Shown here one piece after another: positions 23,128 through 35,124 of a stretch of 64,000 nucleotides of DNA. Every line of letters begins with the position of its first letter. The first letter of the stretch is position 1. Made by a program: the position numbers and the translations under genes. This stretch comes from Sambucus nigra (taxonomy: Eukaryota > Streptophyta > Magnoliopsida > Dipsacales > Adoxaceae): positions 693,299,702-693,363,701 of the forward strand of contig OX422208.1 in NCBI GenBank assembly GCA_949130495.1, given 5' to 3'. The notes under the pieces were generated by a model. It made no database searches and had not been told where the DNA came from. It saw nothing but the letters and a program-made list of their open reading frames with translations.

Positions 23128-23656
23128 AGAGAGGGGGAAGGGTAAGTGTGAGAGAGAGAGAAATGTGGGTTCAGGCTGAGTCCCGTTGTTTTTGTTTTTC
23201 TTTATTTCCTGCAAAATAATGTAACATAGAAATATATCTATGCAGTGCAATGAGGTTTTTTTATTATCTTCTCTTAATGATGAATGAATAAATGCATGCA
23301 CATGCGCTTTTTACTTTGCTGCTAAGACCGTAAAAAGAAATATTTTTGGAAGTTTTAAAAGGAAGTTTATTCACAGCGAGGAACTATATAGAGATGAAAA
23401 ATGGAATTTGAAATTCTGTTTGAGAATATCAATTAATTTTTATTGAGTTTTCTGAATTTGACAAAAGAGGAAAAAGGAAAATTTCCAATAGTAGGGGGTT
23501 TCCGATCGGCAAGCACCTTGTTCTACCTATCTGCAGGTCAGTCCAGTCCCATCAATTTAATGCATTGATTGGTACCCTCTTCAACCCTTGGTACCTTATG
23601 GGGCAGGACTTCCTCCGATTTCTATAGGGGTTATGCCTTTTGTGAGGGTTTTCAAG
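23128..23656 (+). promoter_or_regulatory. Spacer between two antisense genes, with CCGATCGGC motif
   Basis: It contains an A/T-rich 3' region for the PMD gene (aataaat at about 23286) and then ccgatcggc at 23502-23510, upstream of the next TATA box. No coding frame is supported. Confidence 0.45.
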
Positions 23657-23664
23657 TATAAAAA
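23657..23664 (+). promoter_or_regulatory. TATA box of the DUF7745-like gene
   Basis: tataaaaa, followed within about 40 bp by a pyrimidine-rich leader (ctcacacctacacattctatctttctt). Confidence 0.55.
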
Positions 23665-23729
23665 GAGGTAAGGGTGGAGTGTTTTCCTCACACCTACACA
23701 TTCTATCTTTCTTATTATGTGAGACGACT

Positions 23730-24845
23730 CTCCCTGGTAGCATTGAGTTTGCCAACTACCTCGAGACTTTATAGGCGATGTGCTCCTATAACGTCGACTA
23801 CGATGCTTACAACATGCATCGAGTTTTTTATGGCATAATCGGCCCATAGAGTGGAATATGCTCATGGCGGTTGTCGAGTTTTGGTACCCTGAGGAACATG
23901 TATTCTGCTTCGGGTTAGATGAGATTTTTCCTACTTATGAGGAATTTTCTGTCACGCTGGGGAAAAACTACCTGAGTTTTCCCATTCTCCCAGGGATTTG
24001 TAGTTCGAGTTTCTTTGTATTTTGTCCTCGGTGGCCTGATTACTGGTGGTTGGAGGTATGATCTCCCTTTCGGCGGTGCTGTAGTCCGTGTATTTACAGG
24101 AGGTTGGTGATGTTGGATATGCTGGAGCCATCATTCTGGGCTTAGTTTCAAAATTACTGCTGGTGGACCCACAACTTGCAGCTATTAGTTAATGGATGTC
24201 CTATCATCGCAATCCTGCGGCGGTGATACTGGCGGAGACTCTAAATGGCCTGGATGCCTGGAGAGAAGGTCGTTCTAACTTTTTGAAGGGTAGCCCTCTG
24301 ATGTTGTTCATGTGGTTGTCTGAAAGATTCTGCCTGGTGACTCCTCCGGAATAACCTTTGTCGGTTGTACCCAACTTCTTTTCTTGCATTTCATCAGTGT
24401 GGGTTTGGATATTGCGAGCTGGGAGAGCTGGTTCGTGGAGAATGGGGCTCTAAATCTGTACTAGTTAGTGCCTTGGTGGGGGAAGTTGCTACCTATTCTG
24501 GAACTGGGAGAATACTCGTACACCGACCTCTTTATATTTCCCTTGGAGGCTTCTACACTAATTTGGATGGGAGAAGATCGTACCACCTCGAACACTGGAC
24601 TTCTTTCTGGTAGAAGATTAGACAGGGCGTCTGCGCATGCGGCTTGGCTCTTTGTGGGAAAGTCGGTGTTCGTCGATCCATCTCTCTCAGTCTGCTGGGA
24701 GAGTTTGGCACATACTTAAGGAATATATGAAGTGGTTGTGGAGAAGAGTAGTCATCAAGATGTTGGCAGTGGAGACTGAACAAAGGTGGTTTATTTTATG
24801 TGATAACATGGATGGAGGTGTGGTAGGTTTTCTGAGTCTGGTTTG
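23730..24845 (+). pseudogene. DUF7745-like gene, disrupted; antisense to element C
   Basis: The best segment is 23858-24056, with EFWYPEEHVFCFGLDEIFPT followed by EEFSVTLG. It matches the N-terminal pattern of the plant family DUF7745 (a Trp/Pro motif, then F-F-G, then PTxEEF). It ends at a GTATGA donor (24057). Further pieces in changing frames follow: LAETLNGLDAW and FLKGSPLMLFMWLSERF (about 24225-24330), then PWWGKLLPILELGEYSYTDL (about 24471-24530). Several stops and frameshifts break it. The first exon is not clear. Its function is unknown; such genes occur as extra genes in Ogre/Tat elements, and its neighbour is the PMD pseudogene on the same strand. Confidence 0.6.
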
Positions 24846-24849
24846 AGCT

Positions 24850-25400
24850 TATCGGTCCATGGAGCATCCACGACATTCCATTCAGGTAGGGGAAGCTTGG
24901 GGACCCTAGGATATAGATGATGATGATGGAGCGGGCTCCTCTGATAGCTGTGGGTAGGGCTCTTGGAGAGTTTGTTTTTGGGAATTTATTTGGCTTTTTA
25001 AGAAGGTAAGTGGAAGGGAGTTATCCGTTCCTTTATGTAATTTTACTATAATTTCTTATTAGTTAAATAAACAAGTTTTTGATCATCTGGCTGTGCCTTT
25101 TGATGAATTTTGTATTTGAATTATCTATACCAATCACTAAGGAATACATAATCCTTTTGTTCAAGTATATGTTAGGATAAACTATTGTTCTCAGAAATAA
25201 GGAAAGAATAGTTTTTAATGAAAAAGAAAGGGTCATGCTCATGTAAGATGTATGAGCTGCCTACGTACCTTTGGGGTTTTTTTGAAAATTTAAATTTTTT
25301 CGAGAATGATTTTTGCAGAGGATTAGTCCCACGTAGTTCTGGGTAGAGGGAAATGAAGATTTTTTTTAGAATGGAAGTCGTAGCACGCCGAGATTTCAGA
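24850..25400. other. Spacer between antisense gene and integrase of C
   Basis: AT-rich with no supported gene. In element C this would be the zone where the two transcription units converge. Confidence 0.5.
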
Positions 25401-26390
25401 CTAGGGGTAGAAATTTTTGAGACTGTTTAGGTTGAATGGACAAGTCATCTCTTCTCCATCTAGGTCGGTGAGTATGGCGTCACCGTCGGACAAAATTTTC
25501 TTGACGATGTATGGGCCACTCCAATTGGGCTTGAATTTCCCTATGGGGTCCCAGATGGGCTCTACTATTTCTTTTAGGGCTAAATTCCCTTCTCGGAGAC
25601 CGCGGTCCTTAACTCTCTTATTAAATGAACGCGGTGTTTGGCGATTGTACCCTTGTATGTGATACAAAACTTTTAATCTCCTTTCGTCCAAGAGTGATAG
25701 CTTTGATGCCATTCCTCCTCACTAACCTTGCTTTTAAGCGTGGTACGTAACGAGGGTATTTCAAGCTTCATAGGTAGGATTGCTTCCATGCCGGAGACTA
25801 GAGAGTAATGGTTAGCCCCAGTAGATGTTCAAATTGAGGTTCGGTAGCCCCAGAGAGTGTATGGGATTCGATCGGCCCAATCTCAAAAACTTTTGGTTAT
25901 CTTGCTGATGATGGCTTTGAGGTTTTTATTGGTGGCTTCGACTACACCATTGGTCTGAGGACGATAGGGAGAAGATTTGTGTCTCTGAATCCAATACTAA
26001 TTAACCACTTATGTGACTTCTCCCTCGAAATGCAACCCGTTATCTAACACTATCTTGTGCGGAACCCCTTATCAGCAGATGATGTTTTTCTTGATGAACT
26101 TAGCCACTTTCTTAGCGTTCAGGACTGCGTATGATTCGACATAGACCCATTTGGTGAATTAATCAATGGAAACCAGGACGAACGCATGCCCATTGGGGGC
26201 CTTGGGTGTCACTTTCCCTATGATGTCGATGCCCCAGGTGGAGAACGTCCAGGGAGAAGTCATGTTATATAATTCATGCGGAGGCAGGTGTTAAAGGTTG
26301 GAGAACTGTTAGCATTTGAGGCATCTCCTGACATAGGTGGTGCAATCCTGGATCATGGTGGTCCAGTAATAGCCTTATCGCATGATATTC
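25401..26390 (-). pseudogene. pol: Integrase of element C, multiple stops
   Basis: On the minus strand it reads, with frequent in-frame stops, GYYWTTMIQDCTTYVRRCLKC (zinc domain end, CX2C). Then WGIDIIG (first catalytic D, codon 26227-26225), LDNGLHFEGE (second D, about 26045) and SPYRPQTNGVVEATNKNLK (E, about 25939). The C-terminal part is open at 25712-25401 and has FNKRVKDRGLREGNLALK and FKPNWSGPYIVKKILSDG, typical of gypsy integrase ends. The DDE residues survive, but stops at about ten points prevent expression. Confidence 0.85.
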
Positions 26391-26551
26391 TTGGAAAGCA
26401 TGTGACCGTTCATGTGGGGACCGCATTCCCCACTGTGGATTTTCTGCATTACCTCTTCAATGTCAACCCCTGTGATGCAGTGTAAATGGGTTCCACCGAA
26501 GTTTCTCTTGAACAGTGCTTTATGATAGATGATGTACTGGGCAGCTAGTCT

Positions 26552-27400
26552 TCAGAGGGTCGCCCGATCTTTCTTGTTGGAACCCTCGAGATACTTACCA
26601 TGCTTGAGGAGGTGCCACATATCATAATACCAATAATTATCTATCTCGGGATCTTCTTTGGTGATGAGCTCAATGTGGTAGCAGTGGGTTGATTTATATT
26701 TCTTTTGGACCAGGAAGGGGGCCATTGTTATTCCTTCAGGCATGTCGACCATGGAGGCTAGTGTAGCAAGGGCATCGGCTAGGTTATTCTTTGCTCGAGG
26801 TAGATAGTGGAAGATGATGTCTTGGAATTGGGAGGCTAGTTCTTCTAAGTGGGCATGGAAGGGTTGGAGTTTCTCGTCCTTGACTTTCCATTTTCTGAGC
26901 ACTTTACCAATGATGAGGGAAGAATCCCCATAGACATCTAGGCATTGGATACCTTTTTGGAGAGAAACTTTGAGGCCTACCATACACGTCATGTATTCAG
27001 TCATGTTATTGGTGCAAGGGAGATCTAATTTGATGGCGATGGGAGTGTGGGAATCATCTGGGGGTGATCAGAAGTATCCTAATTCCATATCCCTTTTTGT
27101 TGGTAGCACCATCAAAGAACACTTTCCATCGTAGGTCGTCGTGAGAAGTGCATATGATGTTTTCATCTGGGAATTCGAAAATGCAATCATAAGCCTCTTC
27201 CATGGGGTAGTCAACGAGGTAGTCAAAGATCGATCTTACTTTCATGGCTTTTTGTGTAACTAACACGATATCAAACTCAGCTAAGGGCATTAACCAATGG
27301 GACATTAGATTGAATAAGGCGGGTTTCTTAAGCAGGTACTTGATGGGGTCCATTCGGGATACAATCTTAATGGGGAAGGCGATCATGTAGTGTTGCAACT
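26552..27400 (-). pseudogene. pol: RNase H and second RNase H-like domain of element C
   Basis: 27398-27054 carries the end of the RNase H domain and the connection (MDPIKYLLKKPAL, HWLMPLAEFDIVLV), then the start of the additional RNase H-like domain (WKVFFDGATNKKGYGI). After a frame change, 27004-26552 continues it (LDVYGDSSLIIGKVL, LPRAKNNLADALATLASM). The double RNase H arrangement is a Tat/Ogre hallmark. Confidence 0.82.
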
Positions 27401-27587
27401 TTTGGGTGACCCAGACAAGCGCAACACATGCTTTTTCTAAAGCAGTGTAGTTGATTTCATACCCGACCAGTTTGTGACTGGCGTAATAGATGGATTTTTC
27501 TTTACGGGAATCCTCAAGTTATTGGGCTAGTAAAGACCCATCTACAGTGTCAGTTATGGTGAGGTATAGAATAAAGGGGAAACCAGG

Positions 27588-28440
27588 CTATGGTGGCATG
27601 AGTATCGTAGGTTGAGTCAGGTATTGCTTCATTTGGTCAAAAGCTTCTTGGCATGCCTCATTCCAAACTTTGGTTGAATCCTTTCGAAGGAGTTTAAAAA
27701 TTGATTCACAGATGAAGGTTAGCTGGATGATGAACTCGCTGATGTATTGTAATTTCCCAAGGAAACCACGAACTTCTTTCTTCATTTGGGGACATGGCAT
27801 ACCATGTATGGCTTTTAGCTTGGCAGGATCTGCTTCTATCCCCTTCTCACTGACCAAAAATCCTAAGAGTTTTCCCTTTGTAATGCCGAAGACACATTTT
27901 TATGGATTAAGTCTTATCTGATACTGTCCAGTTGTTCGAAGAACTTTCGGAGAGGGGGAACATAACCTTCTCTAGTTTTGAATCTAATTATCATATCATC
28001 CGCATAGACATCGACTTCTTTATGAATTATATCGTGAAGGATGGTTGTGTCAACCCTCTGGTAGGTAGCCCCAGCATTCTTGATACCAAATGGCATAACA
28101 ATGTAGCAAAACATTCCCCATGGGGTGATGAACACATTTTTTTCTTGATGATCTGGGTGCATTTTGATTTGGTTGTATCTGGTAAACCCGTCGATGAATG
28201 ACTTGAGAGCATGACTGGTTGTGTTGTCCATGATCATGTCGATATTGGGTAGCGGCTTGTCATCCTTTGGATAGGCTTTGTTCAAGTCTTGATAGTCTAC
28301 ACACATTCGAACTTTCCCTCCTAATTTCGTCACATGCACTATGTTGGCTAGCCATGTGGGGTGTTCGATCACACAAATGAAGCCCATGTTTAGCTGTTTA
28401 ACCACCTCTTCTTTAACTTGAGTGAACATTCGATACATAG
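27588..28440 (-). pseudogene. pol: Reverse transcriptase of element C
   Basis: 28438-27914 carries FICVIEHPTWLANIVHVTK, RMCVDYQDLNKAYPKDD, FIDGFTRYNQIKM and MPFGIKNAGATYQR. The active-site box is YADDMI, intact. After a frame change the thumb and connection continue at 27857-27588 (SEKGIEADPAKLKAIHGMP, VRGFLGKLQYISEF). Compared with the usual gypsy RT it is full length but frameshifted. Confidence 0.88.
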
Positions 28441-29407
28441 CTTTCTCATCTTTTGCTTAACTGTCTTGTAATCTAAAAGAGTGGGGATCTCATGTTAAGC
28501 AATTTCGGTATCGATGATGGGCATATTGTCATAGGACCATGCGAAGACATCCACGAATTCCTTCAATAATTCTTCTAGTTGTGCGCGCTCATGCTCATCA
28601 AGGGTAGCCCCTATCCTAATCTCGCTCAGTTGGCTACTAGAATCGAGGTTATCAATAATAGTCTCTTCTTTATTAAATTGAACGCGGTTATGTTATTTGT
28701 TATTAACCTTATTTAGATCACTTAAGAATTGTTCATTTGCAAAGTCATCATCATCATCAAAAGTTTGATTATAATTTAAACAATTAATGTAACGCACAAC
28801 AAGATACTCAAAATCTTCATTTATTTCATTGATAGGAAAAACAGCATTAAGAACCTCATCAATGGAGGTCTCGATTACATTTGAGCAAGGATAGATAACA
28901 GAAGGAGAAATGGGGTAAACATTAGGATTAGGTGGGATTTCAACAGGTATAACTGGCGCAGCATGCCAGTTGAGGAGAGGTGTATCAGCAGCTTTAATCT
29001 GGTGGGAGGGAACCAGTGATGTAGTGCTTTAATGAACCATGCAGAGTGTAAGCCCCAGTGTCTATAAGTTTAAGGAGTCTTCGGAGTCACCTTCCTCAGT
29101 CTCTTCGGTATTTTTGGTTGTACATGGTGTTGGGAACTTTCGATCAGTGGGTAGCTATCTTGGAAAAAAGATCTCCATTCTAGGCTTCATCTTCTTGTCT
29201 GTATTATCATACCATGGTTCTGAAAAGCCACAAAAGGGGAAGTCTTTTCCCTCTTTAATGAATCGTTCATTCAAGGAGTCATCTGGGATAGTCTGGATGA
29301 AGTCTAGTCTTCTCTTTGGTAGAGACTAGAGTATCATTTTGAGCTCTTGTTCTGATGGTTAATACCCCAAACCACAAGGAGGGAAAGCTTTCTTCAGTTC
29401 AATGGGC
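28441..29407 (-). pseudogene. pol: Protease-RT linker of element C, degraded
   Basis: The minus strand shows only short coding-like runs between the protease and the RT, where Ogre/Tat elements have an acidic linker. Near 28780-28690 there are Asp/Asn-rich frames. No motif was identified. Confidence 0.4.
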
Positions 29408-29995
29408 TCAAGTATCCCTTGTTGTCTTTGCCCTAGCCCTAGACCATGTATGAAGTGCATGTTTTTGAACATCTGAATCATTGACGTTGCCATGAGGTTC
29501 GTATTCTAGACAAACCCTTTCTTTGAAATTATCCCCTACCGAGAGTAGAAGTGGCTCAACTCGGAATCCTGATAGGATCATATCATTTGACCAGTGTTCT
29601 ATCTCAAGGATTAGGTTACTGGTGTTTGCACCCTCAGCATTGTCGTTATCGCCCAAAATGGTGATGACTCATCCGTCCGCGAAGAATTTCAATTTCTGAT
29701 GGAGCGAAGAAGAAACACCCTTGATACTGTGGAGATAAGGTTGTCCTAGTAATAGGTTGAAATAAGATGGTATGTCAATAACATGGAATTCAATGATAGG
29801 GTTTATAGGTCCAGCCCCTATTATAAGTTTTATGGATCCCATCACCTCTCGATGGGTATTATCATAGGCACGTACATCAGCGGAATTTGGAGTGAGGTCA
29901 CTTTCTTTCAGGCCTAAGCATTTGAAGGTTCTTAATGGGTAGACATTTTGGGCGGATCCTTTATCGACAAGAGAGAGTGGTACGATCTTCCTCAT
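29408..29995 (-). pseudogene. pol: Aspartic protease of element C
   Basis: 29995-29669 carries PLSLVDKGSAQNVYPLRTF, then VRAYDNTHREVMG and FNLLLGQPYLHSIKGVSS, the protease pattern of Ogre/Tat elements. The active-site triplet reads D-K-G where the family has D-T-G or D-N-G, probably inactivating. A stop follows at 29669, and 29656-29408 (NAEGANTSNLILEIEHWSND) continues the polyprotein. Confidence 0.8.
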
Positions 29996-32413
29996 AACTT
30001 AGAGGGAGATGTTGAGTGCATGATTGTGTTTCTGACCAATTTTGGGGATTTTTTCTTCAGAAAAGGATAGTATTCGGGTAGAGGTCAAGGGTCCGACTAA
30101 ATTTATCGCTTATTCTGGTGTAGTAGAAGGAGGGACTGTGGGTCCAGTGAGAAACTTGATCAAAGCATTTATGTGCAGCTGGGAAGATATGAAAATCCCC
30201 CATAGAGTGATGTTAGCTTAAGTTTTCTTTAGTTGATCGAGGATCTTGTATTCCTCGAGGGTCATTTATGCCATAATAAGGTTTTTAACGCCATTACCTT
30301 TGTCATTGGCTGGTAGTGAGCTTGATAGCTAGTAATGCCTCCCTGATTTGGTCATGTGATTTACTGAAGAAGGGAAGAACATGAACCCTGTTTCTTCGTC
30401 GATCTTAGGTTATTTTTCCACTTTGTTTATTTCTCTGAGGATCTCCTTAAATGACATCATCCCACATATGTCGGCTACCAGGCTAGTTTTCTCGAAAGCT
30501 TCCCTTCATTCGAATCTTAGAATTCTTCCCTGCCCCATCCAGTGGAAACAATTATGTCTTTCCATGTAAAGTGAATGCATTCCACAACTTTAATGTCTTC
30601 TTCATAAATGTCTTCCTATTCTGTGGGGATATGTAAGGGTGAAGGGACCGGACACCCTTTTAACTTCAGAGTATCAAGTAACTCGGTCATACTGCAAATA
30701 TCATTAGTTTTCCTGAATGATTCTGCCATGATCTGGACAACGTCATCTAGGCTGACTTCATCGATTGGTACCACCCAACTGTCTAATTTTCGGGCCCATT
30801 TCCATGCTTCCAAGAATAGCTGACTGAACCTTTGGTAATCAATGATCATCTGTGAGGGAAATTTCAGCCCGAACTCTAAGAATTGGTTTAACACTTCTGA
30901 TAATTCCATACTTCCCTCTTCAGAATGGGTACAGACAACGATGCATGCTCTGGTGAGGAAACAAGGTGTAGGAGGAAATATGGGCAAATTTGGAGAGGCT
31001 TGGGAGAGTGTATGGGTGTGATTTGAGTTGAGGGATCAAATTGTGGGTCCATTTCGAAGAAGATAGCATTGGTATGATTTGGGAGTGGGTTATGACTAGT
31101 GTTTGGCTTAAGATTGACTGGTGGGGCAATGGTACCCTAGTCAATTAGACCTTGGATTATGTTTCGAAGGTGAAAGCATTGGTTGGTGGTATGGCCAACA
31201 GTTTGGTGAAAGGCGCAATGGGAATCTGCCTTGAAGTTTATTGGAAGTGGATTTGGCAATGGACGGGGGTCCAAGGGTTTGATGAGGTTTCATCTTAACA
31301 GGGCTTGATAAACATTGGAGAGGGGAGCATGGAGCTCGGTGTATTCCTTTCAGACTGGGACTGGGCGATTTTCTAGTGCCCACGAGGTGGTTGGTTGAGA
31401 GATGTTGTTGATGGTTGAGACTGCAGCACTGGCAGGTTTGTCATATTTTCTGGGGATGAACAGTCCGAAAATCTTTTTTGGTTCAACCTCTGTTTTAGTA
31501 AGACCTTCCTCGATTTATACTCTTCCTTTCTGAGGGCTCAGAAGTAGGGATAGTATTGTCCTCCCATGGTTTCTCGGACATGGTGTAAGAAATTATTCTT
31601 CACTATGTTGACTTGTTCTTCATCGGATGGACGATTGGTCATAGTGGCTTCCTTTTCCCTCCATCGGGCTATGAAGTTACTAACTGATTCCCCAGAGTTC
31701 TATTTAAGTAGTTCTAAGTCACGGCATGTGACCTCAAGCTCTTCGTTGTACGTGTACAGCGAAAGGAATTCATGGGCCACATCCTCCCAACTATAAATTC
31801 TGGACTCCTTGAGAGATAAAAATCATCGGAGGGTGCTATCTTTCAAAGTTTGCTAAAACAATTGGTCCATCACTTCTTCAGAATCCCCTAGGAGAGTCAT
31901 GGAATGGTGATAACTACGAATGTGAACAATCGGTAGTCCACTTCCTCTGAATTTCTCGATATTTGGCATCTTGAACTTCTCGAGTAACCTTGCCTTAGGA
32001 TAAGGAGACATGTGGGTGTAGTCCATGTAATTTCCATAGATTTGGACTTGGTCGAACTTCTTAATTAGCATCTCGAGATCTTCTTTGATCTTGCTCAATT
32101 CCTACTCTTTCGGATAAATAATCATAGGGAAGTTAGCCCCAGGCTGGGCAAGGTTTGGCATAAGAAGCTGGGCAGGCGACAACCCATTAGCCGAAGGGGA
32201 ATGCGGAGCGTGTTAATATTCTTCGGTAACCTAGATAGGCTCGGGTGGGCCCATATCATGAGGAAATTTGGCCTCGAGATCTTGAGGAATAGGATCCTGA
32301 TTTCATTGCATCTCTCAAACCTCGGTCTGAAGGTTGTCAATCTTCGACACGAGCTGAGCTAAAACTGCCGTCAGATCTGGGTGCACAACTGGTACATGGT
32401 CTATGTTCTCCAT
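29996..32413 (-). pseudogene. gag: gag (and gag-protease linker) of element C, heavily disrupted
   Basis: The probable start is ATG at 32413-32411 (MENIDHVPVVHPDL, then a coiled-coil-like stretch). The same frame, with stops, leads to 32098-31853: IKEDLEMLIKKFDQVQ, then FKMPNIEKFRGSG and HIRSYHHSMTLLGDSEEVM, the capsid core. It continues with LRWFLSLKESRIYSWED, FLSLYTYNEELEVTCRDLE and ESVSNFIARWREKEA (about 31840-31620), typical of Ogre gag. Beyond about 31500 it becomes Pro/Ser-rich. 30987-30616 (ELSEVLNQFLEFGLKFPSQM) is a further open piece in another frame. Many TAG/TAA stops are present. Confidence 0.75.
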
Positions 32414-33714
32414 GGAAAATGTATGGATACCGAACTTAAAAGAGGTAGCAGGGGAACGGACGAAGCCCTGGGGTGATTTAACTGAAGATCGAAGACAATA
32501 AGGACCAGGCCAAGGGCATGTGATCGACCTGAGAAGGCGTAAAATGGGATTTATTTTTGTGAAGAAAGAAGGAAAATATTTTTAACATTTTTTTCTTTTT
32601 GAGATTGAAAGACAAAATATTTTTGGATTTTTGATAAAGACAAGAGAAATATTTTTGAATTTTTGATGAAGAATGGAGAAATATTTTTGGATTTTTGATA
32701 AAGATTGGAGGAATGTTTTGGGAGACAGGTCTCAGTATGATTATTATTATTATGCTTTCACTTGTGTTAAATTCTCCTAATGAAAAAATGAAATGACGGA
32801 CGGGAATCGAGCCTAGAAAAGTTGGGTTTGTAAGATATGAAAAACTATGGCTGAACTTGTGACCAGGCTCACGAGCAGATTCCAATTTCAAACTGCGCAA
32901 AAATTTGGGCGACAGGCCGACCCAAAATTTTGACAGAGTTTCGGGTTAAAACCGACAATCTAACATGTGTGTCCTAGGCTTGACACCTATATGTGGGTAT
33001 GCAGCTGGTTGGGTGAATCGGAAAGGGTTCCCCCCCTTTGGCGTGGATTCCATGATATACGTCTTGATTTTAAGGGAAATCGGTACGTGTGGACAAGCCA
33101 TTTGATATACCTGAGTGTACGTGAATTGCCTAACTATATACCTCATCGGGACGGTACATGTGAGAGGGAATTCAATATACTCAGCGTACGTGAACAAGTT
33201 CCCTAAGATATATCTCACGTCATGACTTTGGTCAAACGGTACTATACGATAGAAACGTTCCATATACGTCGAAGGTACTTGGCCAGTGGAAGGTGAGAGT
33301 AATATCGCTTAGGTTAACTGCGCCCTGCCGGACTAGCGTCCATCATGAAGTGACCCTCCAATTACTGGACAAACTTTGGTCAATCACAATGCTCTTTGGT
33401 GATATCGTGTAAATCATGCATGATTCTCTTATTAGTATCTTATGAGAGTATCTTTCTTGATCATGCCCAATAGGGACCAAAGTATGAGTACCAATGGTAT
33501 ACGAAGTATGGATGGGTGATGCATGCAACATGTGGATATATGTGATCCTAGGTGAATGTGGTGTGAAGTGTACATGGAGAATTTTCTGCAAGTGTGTGAA
33601 TAGAAGTATAAGCATGAGGTATGCATGAATAGTAAAAGGGAACATGCAAAATAGGGGAAAATATAAACAGATATAACACCCATGTAAATAAAGTCTAGCC
33701 CTCAAAATAAACTG
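32414..33714 (-). other. 5' leader of element C with two repeat clusters
   Basis: No coding frame is supported. 32570-32710 holds about three copies of a roughly 40-bp unit with aaatatttttgg(a/g)atttttgat(a/g)aag. About 33050-33230 holds about three diverged copies of a 60-65-bp unit containing gatata and gtacgtg. The open frames here follow the repeats and show no protein similarity that I can see. Confidence 0.5.
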
Positions 33715-33732
33715 TCCCCAGCGGAGTCGCCA
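33715..33732 (-). other. Primer-binding site of element C (tRNA-Arg type)
   Basis: On the minus strand this reads TGGCGACTCCGCTGGGGA, one base after the LTR end. It is the primer site characteristic of Ogre retrotransposons. Confidence 0.88.
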
Positions 33733-34475
33733 CTGTGGCCATCCCTTCCGAGGGAGAGACGAAGAAGAGGGGATGGGGGGGGTGTCCCCTTCATCTCGAG
33801 AGAATCTTGGTCCCGCCCATCCCTCTCGGGAGCGCTTCGACCGGCGTCGATGATGAGGTGGAAAATGTAGAGAGATAAAGTCTCCAGTCTATTTTACTTA
33901 AAACAGATAAAAGAAAAGGGATCCATCCCTAAAGACAACATCCAAAGACATACTGATACATACGAAAAAAAAATGATTCGAAAAGGGTTCGGAGGCTAAG
34001 TTACGAAATGGGAAGGTCTTAAGCGCCCATTCTGCCCTTACTGTCTCTCATGGGTTATTGCTATTTTCCTTATTTCCCTGTGATATGTGTGCATGTCTAT
34101 ATGTAGTGGAGATAAGAATCATCAACTTGTATCATGGAAGAGATAAAGGGAGTCATCCGTAGGAATGTTCTCAAAAGTAATATTAGAAAAATAGGATTTA
34201 CGTGATTATCCTAACATTGATCATTATAAGGGGATGATAATGCATGCGGGATAATACGCTACTAAGAACAAACATGTGTATGTAGAGAATCTAAGAGAGT
34301 TAAGTTTAAAGAATATAGGAAAAATAAAATAAAAAAAAAGAGTAGGAAAAGGACTCGAGTCTCGGATTTTATCCCGATACGCCTATCTAGCCTATAGAGG
34401 CATCAAAGTCCACGTATTTCGTATGCAAAAATGAGGGATGGGATTTATGCCACAAATCCAATCGGGGGCTTCTCT

Positions 34476-34480
<5 letters not shown>

Positions 34481-34508
<28 letters not shown>
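34481..34508 (+). repeat. (GT)14 microsatellite in the C LTR
   Basis: Twenty-eight bases of uninterrupted gt. Confidence 0.97.
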
Positions 34509-34514
<6 letters not shown>

Positions 34515-34971
34515 GTGTTTTAGTTGTGAGAAAAGTGTGAGAATTCCCATTTGGAATTTATGAGCAAACCCTCTTTTTCTTGTTTTTTGGGTTTTATTTA
34601 TATGAAAATAAGAGGTGTGCAATAATACTAGACAAAAAAGTATATTAGGATATGTGAGATGAGAGAATAAAAGTGCTAAGTAATAAAACAATTTAATGCG
34701 AATTTAGGAGAATTTAAGGAGAGAGTGGAGAAAGTTGGACCTTCTTGAAGATCTTGAGCTTGATCTTGGATATTAGAGAGCAGCCCTTGCACTTGGGTAA
34801 TTATGGAGGGTAGTTAATTCACCAATTTTTATGAAAAAGGTGATCAAAAGTGAAGGTTGGAAAGGGATTTGGATATGAAAATCACGCTAACTTCGAGAGG
34901 GGTTTTCGGAACTTGTCGAGAGTGATAGGTTTCAGATCTTCCTCCTCCTTGAAATGAGATCAGGCCCTAAT

Positions 34972-34981
34972 ATTTATAGGC
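34972..34981 (-). promoter_or_regulatory. TATA box of the C 5' LTR
   Basis: CTATAAATAT on the minus strand. Upstream of it are GCCGATCG and a TGCC(A/G)AT(T/C)GGCA palindrome (about 34990-35032), a motif also found before the two antisense genes. Confidence 0.55.
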
Positions 34982-35124
34982 CTAGGGCATTATCGATCGG
35001 CATAGCCCTAGTCCTGCCAATCGGCAGGTGTGTTTAGGCACACTATCGATAGGTAGGACTTGAAATCCACCATTTGGCAGTCACTTTCAGGTTCCTTCGA
35101 AAAATTGGTCATCGAGCGTGAACT

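Noticed and set aside
23552..23865. Minus-strand frames over the DUF7745-like promoter and exon
   Set aside because: They are shadows. The + strand carries the family motif and a TATA box.
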